From assembly GCA_011048585.1 (NCBI GenBank), contig DSDS01000138.1, forward strand, positions 1 to 32,356: a stretch of 32,356 nt of DNA. The letters are read 5' to 3'. Shown here piece after piece: positions 1 to 9,259 of the stretch. The notes under the pieces were generated by a model. That model made no database searches. It was given only the letters and a program-made list of their open reading frames with translations, and was not told the origin of the DNA. Both the position numbers and the translations under genes were made by a program. Source of the stretch: Desulfurivibrio alkaliphilus (lineage in GTDB: Bacteria > Desulfobacterota > Desulfobulbia > Desulfobulbales > Desulfurivibrionaceae). Each line of letters begins with the position of its first letter. The first letter of the stretch is position 1.

Positions 1-930
<930 letters not shown>

Positions 931-934
<4 letters not shown>

Positions 935-1410
935 GTGTATTCTGGGGCAATATCTTTCTGCCGCTGGTCTGGATGGCCCTGACCGGCCAGTTCACTTTTG
1001 CCAACTACCTGATCGGGTTCCTGATCACCTCCCTGGCCCTGTGGATGGTCCACAAGCCCGGCGAGGTCAATCTGCTGATCTACCTGGCGCGGCTGGGCCG
1101 CTGGCTGCGCTTTAGCCTCTTTTTCCTCAAGGAGCTGACCGTCGCCAGCCTGCGGGTGGTAAACGATATCCTCACCAAAGGCCATGGCATGCGCCCGGCG
1201 GTGATTGCCGTGCCGCTGGACCTGAAAAGCAATCTGGAAATCACCCTGCTGGCCAGCCTGGTTACCCTGACCCCGGGCAGCCTGTGCCTGGAGGTCTCGC
1301 CGGAGCGGGACGTGATGTTCATCCACGCCATGTATGTGGAGGATGTGGAGGAGTTTCGCCGGCAGATCAAGGAAAAGATGGAATATCAGGTGCGGGAGGT
1401 GCTGCGATGA
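931..1410 (+). CDS. mrpE: MrpE/MnhE antiporter subunit
   Basis: A 159-residue inner-membrane protein of the MnhE family, a small accessory subunit of the multi-subunit Na+/H+ antiporter. Two or three hydrophobic stretches occupy the first 70 residues. They are followed by the family's hallmark cytoplasmic half: VASLRVVNDILTKGHGMRPAV, then LLASLVTLTPGSLCLEV. The length is normal for the family. The ATG is inside the mrpD stop (4-nt ATGA overlap) with GGAGAAGG just upstream, which points to translational coupling. Its own stop overlaps the mrpG start by 4 nt in the same way. The assignment rests on these recognisable motifs and on the neighbours. Confidence 0.9.
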
Positions 1411-1733
1411 CCCTGGTCCAGCTGGCAATCTATCTCGCAGTGCTGCCGCTGCTGGCCCTGGGCATTCTGCGCATGCCCGATATCTACATGCGGATGTCCT
1501 GCAATGCCAAAGCGGTGACCATCGGCCTGGGCCAGCTGCTCCTGGCCCTGGCCCTCCACTTCGGCGAGATCGGGGTCACCGCCCGAGCCCTGGCCACCAT
1601 CGGCTTTGTGGTGCTGACCATCCCGGTGGCCTCCCACCTGCTGGGGCGCGCCTCCTACCTGAGCGGTCAACCCCTCTGGCAACAAACCAGCCGCGACGAA
1701 TGGGGGGGCGACGAAGCAGCCCCCCGCAAGTAA
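1407..1733 (+). CDS. mrpG: MrpG/MnhG antiporter subunit
   Basis: A 108-residue small membrane subunit of the Mrp antiporter. The family pattern is clear: LGILRMPDIYMRMSCNAKAV after the first helix, then two further helices ending in PVASHLLGRASYLSG. The start ATG overlaps the mrpE stop by 4 nt. In most Mrp operons the order is E-F-G, but here G follows E directly and no F-like sequence (a roughly 90-residue subunit) lies between them. The C-terminal tail from about residue 88 is polar and falls in a G-run (tgggggggcg), so its exact sequence is the least certain part. Confidence 0.88.
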   Translation: MTLVQLAIYLAVLPLLALGILRMPDIYMRMSCNAKAVTIGLGQLLLALALHFGEIGVTARALATIGFVVLTIPVASHLLGRASYLSGQPLWQQTSRDEWGGDEAAPRK

Positions 1734-1764
1734 GCGGCATTCTCCAACCCCAGGGAACTTATTA

Positions 1765-1935
1765 ATGAACCGTTTGCTGGCCCAAATCGTGCTGATCCTG
1801 ATGGCCATCGGCCTGGTCTACAGCATGTACGCCTTCGCCCAGGGCCGTTTCATCGAAGCCATTATGATCTATCCCCTGCTGATTGCCGGCTACCTCTTTT
1901 CCAGAGCCACCGGCAAAAATCGGGAGGATGACTGA
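1765..1935 (+). CDS. small two-helix membrane protein at the end of the mrp operon
   Basis: A 56-residue open frame, preceded by AGGGA eight bases before its ATG and lying 31 nt after mrpG on the same strand. It reads MNRLLAQIVLILMAIGLVYS, then a short polar turn (FAQGRF), then a second hydrophobic segment (AIMIYPLLIAGYLF), and ends in a charged tail KNREDD. Two transmembrane helices of about 18 residues, at roughly 6-24 and 30-46, fit well. It stops 7 bases before the end of cooS on the other strand. It does not resemble MrpF. I do not recognise the family. Its position and composition suggest a membrane peptide co-expressed with the antiporter. Confidence 0.6.
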   Translation: MNRLLAQIVLILMAIGLVYSMYAFAQGRFIEAIMIYPLLIAGYLFSRATGKNREDD

Positions 1936-1942
1936 CCCACTT

Positions 1943-3832
1943 TCAGCCGCTCAGTCCCAGGGCCAGACGCTTGCCGCTGATCCTGGCATCCAGCAGTTCG
2001 GCGGCCTTGAGCGGATCGGCCTCCACCACGAAACTGGCCCCCACCAGTCCCTCCAGGCCGTGCAGGGCCAGATCGGTCACGGTTTTCGACCCGAGGATAT
2101 TGGGGGGCAGGCCCAAGTGGGTGTAGATACCGCTGGCCACGGCGTAAAGCCCGATGGCAGCGGCCTTTTCCGAATACCATTCCGGCGAGGAAGCCCCCAC
2201 CGGCAGATCGGAGATATCCACTCCCAGTTCCCGGGCAATCAGGGCACAAAGATGAATAATCCGGGAGTTGTCAACACAACTGCCCATGTGCAGCACCGGC
2301 GGGATCCCAAGGGCAGCGCAAACCTCCTTAAGACCCGGGCCCGCCAGGGAAGCGGCCTCGGGCAACAGTAACCCGGCCTTACCGCAGGCGGTGGTGACGC
2401 AGCCGGTGACCAGCACCAAGATATCTTTTTCGATCAGGGCCCGAGCCAGCCCGAGGTTGCAGGAATCCTGCCGCAACTTGGGGTTGTTGCAGCCGACGAT
2501 GGCGACAAACCCCCGCACCTTGCCCGCCTTGACCGCCTCCAGCAGGGGGGTCAGGCTACCGCCCAAGGCGGCAAGCAGGGCCTCGTTGCTGAAACCGGTC
2601 ACCATCTCCAGGGAGGGGCCGGGAATCTCCACCCGCCGGGGGTCACGCCGGCTGAACTGGCCGATGGCGATCCTGACGATCTCCTTGGCCTGGGCCAGGG
2701 CGGTGGCCGGCTTGATGTCGAAATGGATCGCCCCGGTGAAGCGGGCCTTGTTGGCGGTGGTGATAAATTTGGTGTGATAGCAGGCGGCGGCCTGGACCAG
2801 ACTGGGCATGATGCACTGGTAGTCTACCACCACCGCCTCCACCGCCCCGGTGACGATGGCCAGCTCGGTCATCAGGTGGTTGCCGGCCATGGGAATGCCC
2901 CGGCGGGCCAGAATTTCGTTGCCGGTGCAGCAGAGACCCGCCACATTGATCCCTGCGGCCCTGGCGGCGGCGGCTTCGGCCAGCAGCTTCGGGTCGTTAG
3001 CTGCCTCGACAATCATCTCGCTGACCACCGGATTGTGGCCATGGACCAGGATATTGACCTGATCCTGGCGTAAAACCCCCAGATTGACTCGGGCCATTTT
3101 CGGAGTCGGGGTTCCGAAGATCACATCGGAGAGCTCGGTGCCGATCATCGACCCGGCCCAGCCGTCGGAAAGCGCGGTTCGGGCGGCATGGATCAGGGTG
3201 CTGGCCGCATCGTTGTCGCAACCCATATGGGTCCGGTGCATCATCTCGGCGATCTCCCGATCCACCCCCCGGGGCGTCATCCCCAGCCGGCGCCAGATCT
3301 CCTTGCGCTTTTCCGGCACCCGGCAGAGAAAGGCGACCTCGCGCTTGCGGGAACCGAAATCGCCATAAAGCAATTCCAGCAACTCCCGGCCGACCTCCAG
3401 CAGATCCCGGTCCTCTACTGCAATCCCCAGCTCGGCGGCGAGCCGCCGCATTTTGCCTTCATCGCTAATCCGATAATCGCTGGTTTCCCCGGTGACGATG
3501 GCCTCCAGCACCTCAACGAGATCCCGGCCATGGTCGGAGTGGCCGGCCGAGCCACCGGCAATGAAGCGCCCGAAGTTGCGGGCCACGATCACGTCGGCGT
3601 CGGCCCCACATACCCCCCGCACCATCTTGCTCCCCTCCTTGTCGCTCACCCTACAGGGACCCATCACGCAATTACGGCAGGTGGTGCCCAATTCGCAGAA
3701 TTTGCAGTGGGGGGTTTGGGTTTCCAGGCGATCCCAGGCGGTTTCAACTCCGTCCCGCTCCGCCTTGGCCAGCATTTTGCCGGCATCTTCCCAAATGGTT
3801 TTTTCTGCAATGGTCATTTTTTTCGGGGCCAT
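1943..3832 (-). CDS. cooS: Ni-dependent carbon monoxide dehydrogenase, catalytic subunit
   Basis: A 629-residue anaerobic CODH that interconverts CO and CO2 with ferredoxin-type carriers. The N-terminal cysteines C43, C46, C52, C55 and C60 (CKFCELGTTCRNCVMGPC) with C75 fit the D and B [4Fe-4S] clusters. All expected ligands of the NiFe C-cluster are seen: a histidine in VHGHNP (264 or 266), C301/302, C340, C448 (VGCNNPK), C478 and C519 (MGSCVDNSR), plus the catalytic lysine region YSEKAA (K556). The length is that of monofunctional CooS. A strong AGGGAGG lies 5-6 bases before the ATG. No cooC nickel-insertion ATPase, cooF ferredoxin, cooA regulator or acetyl-CoA synthase gene is adjacent, so the electron partner cannot be read from context. 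It is convergent with the mrp operon and divergent from ilvC. Confidence 0.96.
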   Translation of the reverse strand: MAPKKMTIAEKTIWEDAGKMLAKAERDGVETAWDRLETQTPHCKFCELGTTCRNCVMGPCRVSDKEGSKMVRGVCGADADVIVARNFGRFIAGGSAGHSDHGRDLVEVLEAIVTGETSDYRISDEGKMRRLAAELGIAVEDRDLLEVGRELLELLYGDFGSRKREVAFLCRVPEKRKEIWRRLGMTPRGVDREIAEMMHRTHMGCDNDAASTLIHAARTALSDGWAGSMIGTELSDVIFGTPTPKMARVNLGVLRQDQVNILVHGHNPVVSEMIVEAANDPKLLAEAAAARAAGINVAGLCCTGNEILARRGIPMAGNHLMTELAIVTGAVEAVVVDYQCIMPSLVQAAACYHTKFITTANKARFTGAIHFDIKPATALAQAKEIVRIAIGQFSRRDPRRVEIPGPSLEMVTGFSNEALLAALGGSLTPLLEAVKAGKVRGFVAIVGCNNPKLRQDSCNLGLARALIEKDILVLVTGCVTTACGKAGLLLPEAASLAGPGLKEVCAALGIPPVLHMGSCVDNSRIIHLCALIARELGVDISDLPVGASSPEWYSEKAAAIGLYAVASGIYTHLGLPPNILGSKTVTDLALHGLEGLVGASFVVEADPLKAAELLDARISGKRLALGLSG

Positions 3833-3932
3833 GGATTCCTCCCTTGCTTGACTTTTTTGCCGGCGATTGACCCAGCCATTCTACCCGCCCAAGCCGACAA
3901 TATCACATCTTAATCCCTCAACGCTTTTACAG

Positions 3933-3961
3933 TTTACGACCGGCCGGCTTTCGGGTATATA
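3933..3961 (+). promoter_or_regulatory. candidate sigma-70-type promoter of ilvC
   Basis: TTTACG (3933-3938) and TATATA (3956-3961) are separated by 17 bases in the 215-bp divergent gap between cooS and ilvC, about 87 bases before the ilvC start. The stretch after the -10 is AT-rich relative to its surroundings. This is a motif match only. Confidence 0.4.
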
Positions 3962-4047
3962 ACACGATTCGTCCTTTTTCCCGGATTACCAGCCGAGCAA
4001 ATTTAATTGCCATGCGCGCATAAGCCAAATAGATGGAGGAAGTACCG

Positions 4048-5520
4048 ATGGATCTCACATTCAAGTCCGCTGTTTTCACCACCGAAACCCTGAAGCTGGC
4101 CGATACCGAGGAGATGATCGTTCGCGGCGGTCGCGACAAATTTTCCCTGCTGCCCAAGGCCTTTGCCGGGATCAAGCAGATCGGGGTGATCGGCTGGGGC
4201 TCCCAGGGGCCGGCCCAGGCCCAGAACCTGCGGGACTCCCTGGCCGACACCGACATTCGGGTCAAGATCGGCCTCAGGACGGGCAGCTCCTCCATGGCCG
4301 CCGCCCGGGCCGCCGGCTTCACCGAGGAGAGCGGAACTTTAGGCGAGATGCACCAGGTGATCAGGGAGTCGGAGATGGTGCTCTTTCTGATCTCCGATGC
4401 CGCCCAGGCCGAGCATTACCAGGAGGTGTTCGACAACATGAAACCCGGTGCCACCCTGGGCCTCTCCCACGGTTTTCTGCTGGGGTATCTTGAAAGCATC
4501 GGCAAATATTTCCCCAAAAACATCAACGTGGTCGGAGTTTGCCCCAAGGGGATGGGGCCTTCGGTGCGCCGCCTCTACGAGCAGGGCAAGGAGGTCAACG
4601 GGGCCGGGATCAACTGCAGCTTCGCGGTGGAGCAGGATATCGACGGCAAGGCCACCGATCAGGCCCTGGGCTGGGCGGTGGCGGTGGGCGCCCCCTACAT
4701 CTTCAAAACTACTTTGGGCAACGAGTTCCGCAGCGACATCTTCGGTGAGCGCGGCATTCTGCTGGGGGCGGTCCATGGGATCGTCGAGATGCTCTACCGC
4801 CGCTTCGTGATGGAGCAGGGGATCGACGAAAAACAGGCCTTCATCGATTCGGTGGAAAATATCACCGGCCCCATCAGCAAGACCATCTCCCACCGGGGAA
4901 TTATTGCTGTTTACGAGCAGTTGGATGCCGAAAGCCGGGCAATCTTCGAGCGGGCTTACTGCCACAGCTACAATCCGGCCTTCGATATCCTGCTGGAGAT
5001 GTACGACGAGGTGTCAAGCTGCAACGAGATTCGCAGCGTGATCATGGCCGGCCGCCGCCACCCCCGTTTCCCCATGGGCAAGATCGACGGTACCCGGATG
5101 TGGCAGGTCGGCGAGCAGGTCCGGGCCGCGCGCCAGGGCATGCCGGCGGTCAACCCCCTGACCGCCGGGGTTTATTGCGCCACCATGATGGCCCAGATCG
5201 ACCTGCTGATCGAAAAAGGCCACTGCCTGAGCGAAGTGGCCAACGAATCGGTAATCGAGGCGGTGGATTCGCTGAACCCCTACATGCACCACAGGGGCGT
5301 GGCCTATATGGTGGACAACTGCTCCACCACCGCCCGCCTGGGTTCGCGCAAATGGGCTCCGCGTTTTGACTACAACCTGGCCCAACAGGCGATGGTCGAT
5401 TTCGACGCCGGCAAGCCCGCCGATGCCGCCCTGATCGCGGCCTTCAAGAACCACAAGATTCACCAGGCCCTGGCCGCCTGCGCCGAGCTGCGGCCCACCG
5501 TGGATATCGCGGTTCTTTAA
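4048..5520 (+). CDS. ilvC: ketol-acid reductoisomerase, long (class II, plant-like) form
   Basis: Second common step of branched-chain amino-acid synthesis: isomerisation and NADPH reduction of acetolactate or acetohydroxybutyrate, Mg2+ dependent. The 490-residue product has an N-terminal Rossmann domain (IGVIGWGSQGPAQAQ, residues 45-59) and the doubled knotted C-terminal domain of class II enzymes. Catalytic residues are visible: K167 (CPKGMG), D230 and E234 (DIFGERG), E400 and E404 (NESVIEAVD), S426 (CSTTAR). The wording is strikingly like plant chloroplast KARI (IKQIGVIGWGSQGPAQAQN, FGERGILLGAVHGIVE, FMVDNCSTTARLGSRKWAPR-like segments). I start at 4048 because GGAGGA at 4035-4040 is 7 bases before it; the upstream in-frame ATG at 4033 would overlap that site and has none of its own. 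It stands alone, with no ilvBN beside it. Confidence 0.96.
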   Translation: MDLTFKSAVFTTETLKLADTEEMIVRGGRDKFSLLPKAFAGIKQIGVIGWGSQGPAQAQNLRDSLADTDIRVKIGLRTGSSSMAAARAAGFTEESGTLGEMHQVIRESEMVLFLISDAAQAEHYQEVFDNMKPGATLGLSHGFLLGYLESIGKYFPKNINVVGVCPKGMGPSVRRLYEQGKEVNGAGINCSFAVEQDIDGKATDQALGWAVAVGAPYIFKTTLGNEFRSDIFGERGILLGAVHGIVEMLYRRFVMEQGIDEKQAFIDSVENITGPISKTISHRGIIAVYEQLDAESRAIFERAYCHSYNPAFDILLEMYDEVSSCNEIRSVIMAGRRHPRFPMGKIDGTRMWQVGEQVRAARQGMPAVNPLTAGVYCATMMAQIDLLIEKGHCLSEVANESVIEAVDSLNPYMHHRGVAYMVDNCSTTARLGSRKWAPRFDYNLAQQAMVDFDAGKPADAALIAAFKNHKIHQALAACAELRPTVDIAVL

Positions 5521-5550
5521 GCCTTTTGCGGGCGCAAGCCTGGAAATTCA

Positions 5551-5597
5551 AACGCAAATCGCCCGTCACGATTGAACTTTGACGGGCGATTTGCGTT
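5551..5597. terminator. bidirectional hairpin terminator between ilvC and the response regulator
   Basis: A perfect 18-bp inverted repeat, arms 5551-5568 (AACGCAAATCGCCCGTCA) and 5580-5597, with an 11-base loop. It sits between two convergent genes, 30 bases after the ilvC stop, and its right arm runs into the stop codon of the minus-strand regulator. There is no long T-run on either side, only short T-rich stretches, so the efficiency is uncertain although the stem is very strong. Confidence 0.75.
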
Positions 5598-6165
5598 ATT
5601 CCAGCTCTTTTTTGGCGACTTCGAAACAGGTCGGGCAGTAGGAGTGGCTGGGCCGAATACCCGCCTTGCGGGAGAGGTACTGCTCCATGCTCAGCCAGGG
5701 GCCGCTGCCCGGCTCCCGCCCCTCGTCGTCGCGGATCTTGCCACAGACCGCGCAGACCGGCAGGATATCCTCGTAAAGTTTGATCCGTTTCTTTAAAGCT
5801 CGTCTTTCCAGGCAGATATTGACCCGCACCTGCAACTCTTCAAAACGATAGGGTTTGAGCAGGTAATCGTCGGCTCCCAGACGAATCGCCTCGATGGCCG
5901 ACGGCAGAGCGCCGTAACCGGTGAGAATAATCACCCCGATATCAGGCTCCTCCTCCCGCAGGCGGCGCAGAAGTTCCAGTCCATCCATCCCCTCCATCAA
6001 CAGGTCGGTTATCACCAGCCCGAAAGAACCGGGAGAAAATAGCCGCAGGGCCTCGTCCCCGCTGGCCGCCGTCTCCACCTGGTAACCCGCCTCGGTGAGA
6101 TCCAGGGCCAGGCTGGCCCGAATCAGATCTTCATCGTCAACCAGCATGATTTTCTGCTTTTTCAT
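5596..6165 (-). CDS. response regulator with CxxC...CxxC C-terminal module
   Basis: A 189-residue protein. Residues 1-120 are a complete receiver domain: acidic pair D10-D11, phosphoacceptor D54 (ITDLLMEGMDG), T82 and K104 (LLKPYRF). After a helix of about 15 residues comes a small module beginning LPVCAVCGKIRDDEG and ending SYCPTCF, with C138, C141, C177 and C180. The pattern suggests a zinc or redox site and is a known tail on delta-proteobacterial receivers of unknown output. There is no DNA-binding domain. The start at 6165 overlaps the kinase stop (ATGA), so the two are coupled and this is very likely the kinase's partner. A longer in-frame start at 6198 would lie inside the kinase gene and adds nothing recognisable. 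Confidence 0.88.
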   Translation of the reverse strand: MKKQKIMLVDDEDLIRASLALDLTEAGYQVETAASGDEALRLFSPGSFGLVITDLLMEGMDGLELLRRLREEEPDIGVIILTGYGALPSAIEAIRLGADDYLLKPYRFEELQVRVNICLERRALKKRIKLYEDILPVCAVCGKIRDDEGREPGSGPWLSMEQYLSRKAGIRPSHSYCPTCFEVAKKELE

Positions 6166-7856
6166 CTTTTGTCCCGCTCCTCCGTAAGCGGCAGCCAAAC
6201 CGTGAAAGAGGTTCCCCTGCCCGGCTCACTCTCCACCTCGATGCGGCCACTGTGGCGCTGAATGATGCCGTAGCTGACCGACAAGCCCAGGCCGGTACAT
6301 TTAACCGCCGGCTTGGTGGAGAAAAAGGGCTCATAGATATGGGCCAGGTCGTCAGCGGCGATCCCGCTGCCGGTATCGCTGATCCGCACCATCACCTCGC
6401 CGTCGACCAAACCAGTGCTGATCTGGATCTCGCCCCCCTCGGGGCCGATCGCCTCCCGGGCATTGGTCAACAGGTTGAGAAAAACCTGCTTTAGCTGATC
6501 GGGCACCGCCTTGACCCAGGGCAGATCGGGGTAAAAATCCCTCCGCACCTCGATCCTGGCGTTCTGCATATCTTTTTTGCAGAGCAACAGAATATCTTCC
6601 AGGGCAACATGGAGGTCCAGCAGGGTGGTCTTGGCCGAAGTGGGCCGGTTGAAGCTTTGCAGATCGTTGGTCAGCCGGGCCACCCGATCGCACTCACGCA
6701 CCGCCATGTCCACCAGTTTCCGATCGCCGCCGGCCAAGGGCAACCGCCGGCGCAGGCCATGCAGCACGTTACGGATGCCGCAGATCGGGTTATTGAACTC
6801 ATGGGCTATGGAGGCGGCCAGCTTACCCACCGCGCTCAGTTTTTCCGAGTGGAGCAGTTGCCGGTAAAGTTTTTCCACCTCCGCCGTCCGTTCCGCCACC
6901 CGCCGCTCCAGAACATCGTGGGAAAGCTGGAGATCCTCTTCGATCTTCTTGCGCCGCTCCACCTCGGCCTGGAGTTCGCGGTTTCTCTGGGCCAGTTCCG
7001 CGGTCTGGCGGCTGATCTCCTGCTCCAGCTGCCACTGGTAGCGATTGCGAATATCCTCCACCCTTTTCCGCTCGGTAATATCCTGAACCACCAACCAGCA
7101 GGAACTGCCGTCGCCACCGGCCTGGGGCAACAGAGAAACCAGGACCTGGGCTTCTCCCAGGAAAAGGGAACTCTCCTCCCCTAAAATCAGCGGCTGCGGG
7201 CCGCCCGTATCCATCGCCGTGGCCAGCAGGGGCAGGGCCTCCCCTCGCAAGTACTGGAAAAAATCGTTGGAAAGCAGCTTCTCCTCGGCGACCCCGACCA
7301 TCGAGGTCACGGCCCGGTTGGCAAAGACAATCCGGCGCTCTTCCCGGTTCAGCTGCACCACCCCGTCGGTCATGTTCTGCAAAATAGCGTCGAAGTAGTG
7401 GCGAACGTTGAGCAACTCCCGGGTGATATCCCGCCGATGGAGCTCTTCCCGACCCAGAACCCGATCGCCAACCACCCCGGGCTGTTGGACAAACTTCACC
7501 AACACCTCGCGGATATTGCCCTTGAGCTGGGCAAAAGGTCCTTTGGCGATACAGGCATCGGCCCCCAGGGCGCGAAAATCTATATCCACGTCGGCAGCCA
7601 CCGCCGATAGCACAACCAACCGTACCCCCTGCAGATCGGGGATGGTCCTGATTACCCGGCAGAGCTTATCCCCGCTGATGTTGGGCATGATCAGGTCAAC
7701 GAAGATCACATCGGGCCGAAAACTCTCCAAGACCCGCATGGCATCCAGGCCGTCGGCGGCACTTTTGACCTCGTACCCCTCCTCGGCCAAAAAGTGGCAG
7801 ATCAACTTGACAATCACCGGGTTGTTGTCCACCACCAGGATCCGTTTAATCGCCAT
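6162..7856 (-). CDS. hybrid sensor histidine kinase (receiver-PAS-HisKA-HATPase)
   Basis: A 564-residue soluble kinase with no transmembrane segment. An N-terminal receiver (1-122) has phosphoacceptor D54 (FVDLIMPN) and K105. A PAS domain follows at about 155-265 (MTDGVVQLN, VFANRAV, VVQDITERKRVE), then a coiled coil at about 268-335. The HisKA box is LAASIAHEFNNP with H352, and the ATPase domain shows N465 (NLLTNAREA), D494 (DTGSGIA) and GLGLSV. Signals could enter through the receiver, the PAS domain or both. The start at 7856 is chosen because a strong GGGGAGGGGAG lies just upstream; it is 2 bases after the dGTPase stop. A longer in-frame start at 7904 would overlap the dGTPase and sits before the usual receiver beginning. 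Confidence 0.93.
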   Translation of the reverse strand: MAIKRILVVDNNPVIVKLICHFLAEEGYEVKSAADGLDAMRVLESFRPDVIFVDLIMPNISGDKLCRVIRTIPDLQGVRLVVLSAVAADVDIDFRALGADACIAKGPFAQLKGNIREVLVKFVQQPGVVGDRVLGREELHRRDITRELLNVRHYFDAILQNMTDGVVQLNREERRIVFANRAVTSMVGVAEEKLLSNDFFQYLRGEALPLLATAMDTGGPQPLILGEESSLFLGEAQVLVSLLPQAGGDGSSCWLVVQDITERKRVEDIRNRYQWQLEQEISRQTAELAQRNRELQAEVERRKKIEEDLQLSHDVLERRVAERTAEVEKLYRQLLHSEKLSAVGKLAASIAHEFNNPICGIRNVLHGLRRRLPLAGGDRKLVDMAVRECDRVARLTNDLQSFNRPTSAKTTLLDLHVALEDILLLCKKDMQNARIEVRRDFYPDLPWVKAVPDQLKQVFLNLLTNAREAIGPEGGEIQISTGLVDGEVMVRISDTGSGIAADDLAHIYEPFFSTKPAVKCTGLGLSVSYGIIQRHSGRIEVESEPGRGTSFTVWLPLTEERDKR

Positions 7857-7858
7857 GA

Positions 7859-9046
7859 TCACTCCCCTCCCCGCAGGGTTCGCCGCATCTCCGGGGTCCG
7901 GCAACCACAGATTCGGGCCTGATTGAGAAAATATTCATCGGTCATGCCGGCGATAAAATCACGAACCACCGCCGTCTCGCCGGCCTGTTCCCGGTAGTGG
8001 GGAGCCAGAAAGCGAAGATATTCGGTGAAGATGGGGGCCTCACTCCGCCGGGCGTGAAGGTCATCAAGAAAACGGCCGAACATGGTACGATAACAGGCGG
8101 CGATCAGGTCAAATCCCTGCTTGACCAAGGGGTTGAGGTAAATGGCCTGGTAATTGAACTCTTTTAGGCGCCCCAGGGCCTGACCCACCGGCGGGGAAAA
8201 ACCGATTTGGTCCTCCTTAATCCCGTTGGCGATCAGGTCAGTGACCAGTCGGTAAACAATGCTGCCGTTGCTGCGCCCCAGCAATTCGGTACACTCCCGG
8301 GGAATATCTTCCCGGCTGATCAACTGCAGCTCTATGGCGTCCTCGATATCCCGGCCGATATAGGCGATGGTATCGGCCAGCCGCACCACACAACCCTCCA
8401 GGGTCATGGGCAGCAGTTCCAGGCCGGGGTCGGCCAGCTTGGCGGCGAACTCCCGGTCGAAGGCGGCAAAATCCTTGTCCCGGTGAGGCTTGATAACCTG
8501 GTGATGGATCTCGCCGTCATGGCACATGATCCCGTCCAGTACCTGCAGGGTCAGGTTGAGACCCCGCCCCCCCTTTTCAATTTTTTCCAGAAAGATCACA
8601 CTCTGCAGATTGTGCTGAAAAGAGGGCAGCCCATGCTCCCGACAGAGTTGGTCCAACACCTTTTCCCCGTCGTGACCAAAAGGGGGGTGGCCCAGATCAT
8701 GCCCCAAGGCGATCGCTTCGATCAGATCCTCATTGAGCCCAAGAAAACGACCGATGGTGCGAGCAATCTTGGAGACCAGCTGCACATGTAGAACCCGGTG
8801 GGTGATATGGTCGTTGCGGACCATATAAAAAACCTGGGTCTTATCGATATAGCGGGTATAGGCCCGGGAGTGGAGTACCCGGTCGGTATCAACGGCGAAG
8901 GACTGCCGATGATCCCCCGGCTCCCCACCGCGCCGCCACGCACTCCGACTCAGGGTGGCCAAGGGGGAGAGGTGCCGGCTTTCCTTTTCGTCCAGGGCCT
9001 TTTTCAGGGCCAGCAGGACGGGATCAACGGAGCAGGAGGTGTTCAT
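7859..9046 (-). CDS. dgt: dGTP triphosphohydrolase-like HD-domain protein
   Basis: A 395-residue protein of the dGTPase-like HD superfamily, which removes triphosphate from dNTPs in a metal-dependent way and so shapes nucleotide pools. The metal-binding residues are recognisable: H in THRVLHVQLVS, the HD pair in ALGHDLGHPPFGHDGE, and a later D in VVRLADTIAYIGRDIEDA. The N-terminal region with RTRY/Q-like DTDRVLHSRAYTRYIDKTQVF is typical. It is the first gene of a minus-strand operon with the kinase (2-nt gap) and response regulator. It has only a weak ribosome site (GGTG) before the ATG. The exact substrate cannot be told from the sequence. Confidence 0.88.
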   Translation of the reverse strand: MNTSCSVDPVLLALKKALDEKESRHLSPLATLSRSAWRRGGEPGDHRQSFAVDTDRVLHSRAYTRYIDKTQVFYMVRNDHITHRVLHVQLVSKIARTIGRFLGLNEDLIEAIALGHDLGHPPFGHDGEKVLDQLCREHGLPSFQHNLQSVIFLEKIEKGGRGLNLTLQVLDGIMCHDGEIHHQVIKPHRDKDFAAFDREFAAKLADPGLELLPMTLEGCVVRLADTIAYIGRDIEDAIELQLISREDIPRECTELLGRSNGSIVYRLVTDLIANGIKEDQIGFSPPVGQALGRLKEFNYQAIYLNPLVKQGFDLIAACYRTMFGRFLDDLHARRSEAPIFTEYLRFLAPHYREQAGETAVVRDFIAGMTDEYFLNQARICGCRTPEMRRTLRGGE

Positions 9047-9223
9047 GAATCACCGCTAATTGTTTTCAGCCATTTTTTTGCCAAAAGCCGGAGCAGGGAA
9101 CCGCAAGTAACCGCGAAACCACGAAGCTAATCATGCCCGGTTCAGGGCCGACTTGCAAGCCCATTGTAGGATCGGACCCGACCGGGGTCCCCCGAAATAT
9201 TCCTTCAATAAGTCTCGACCGTC

Positions 9224-9251
9224 TTGACAGCCCTGGCTTAAAACGTATACA
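9224..9251 (+). promoter_or_regulatory. near-consensus promoter giving a leaderless mRNA
   Basis: TTGACA (9224-9229), a 16-base spacer and TATACA (9246-9251), directly followed by eight bases and the ATG of the deacetylase gene at 9260. Transcription would start at or within about two bases of that ATG, which also has no Shine-Dalgarno sequence. The match to the sigma-70 consensus is good. The leaderless state is inferred from the geometry. Confidence 0.65.
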
Positions 9252-9259
9252 CCGTAGAC

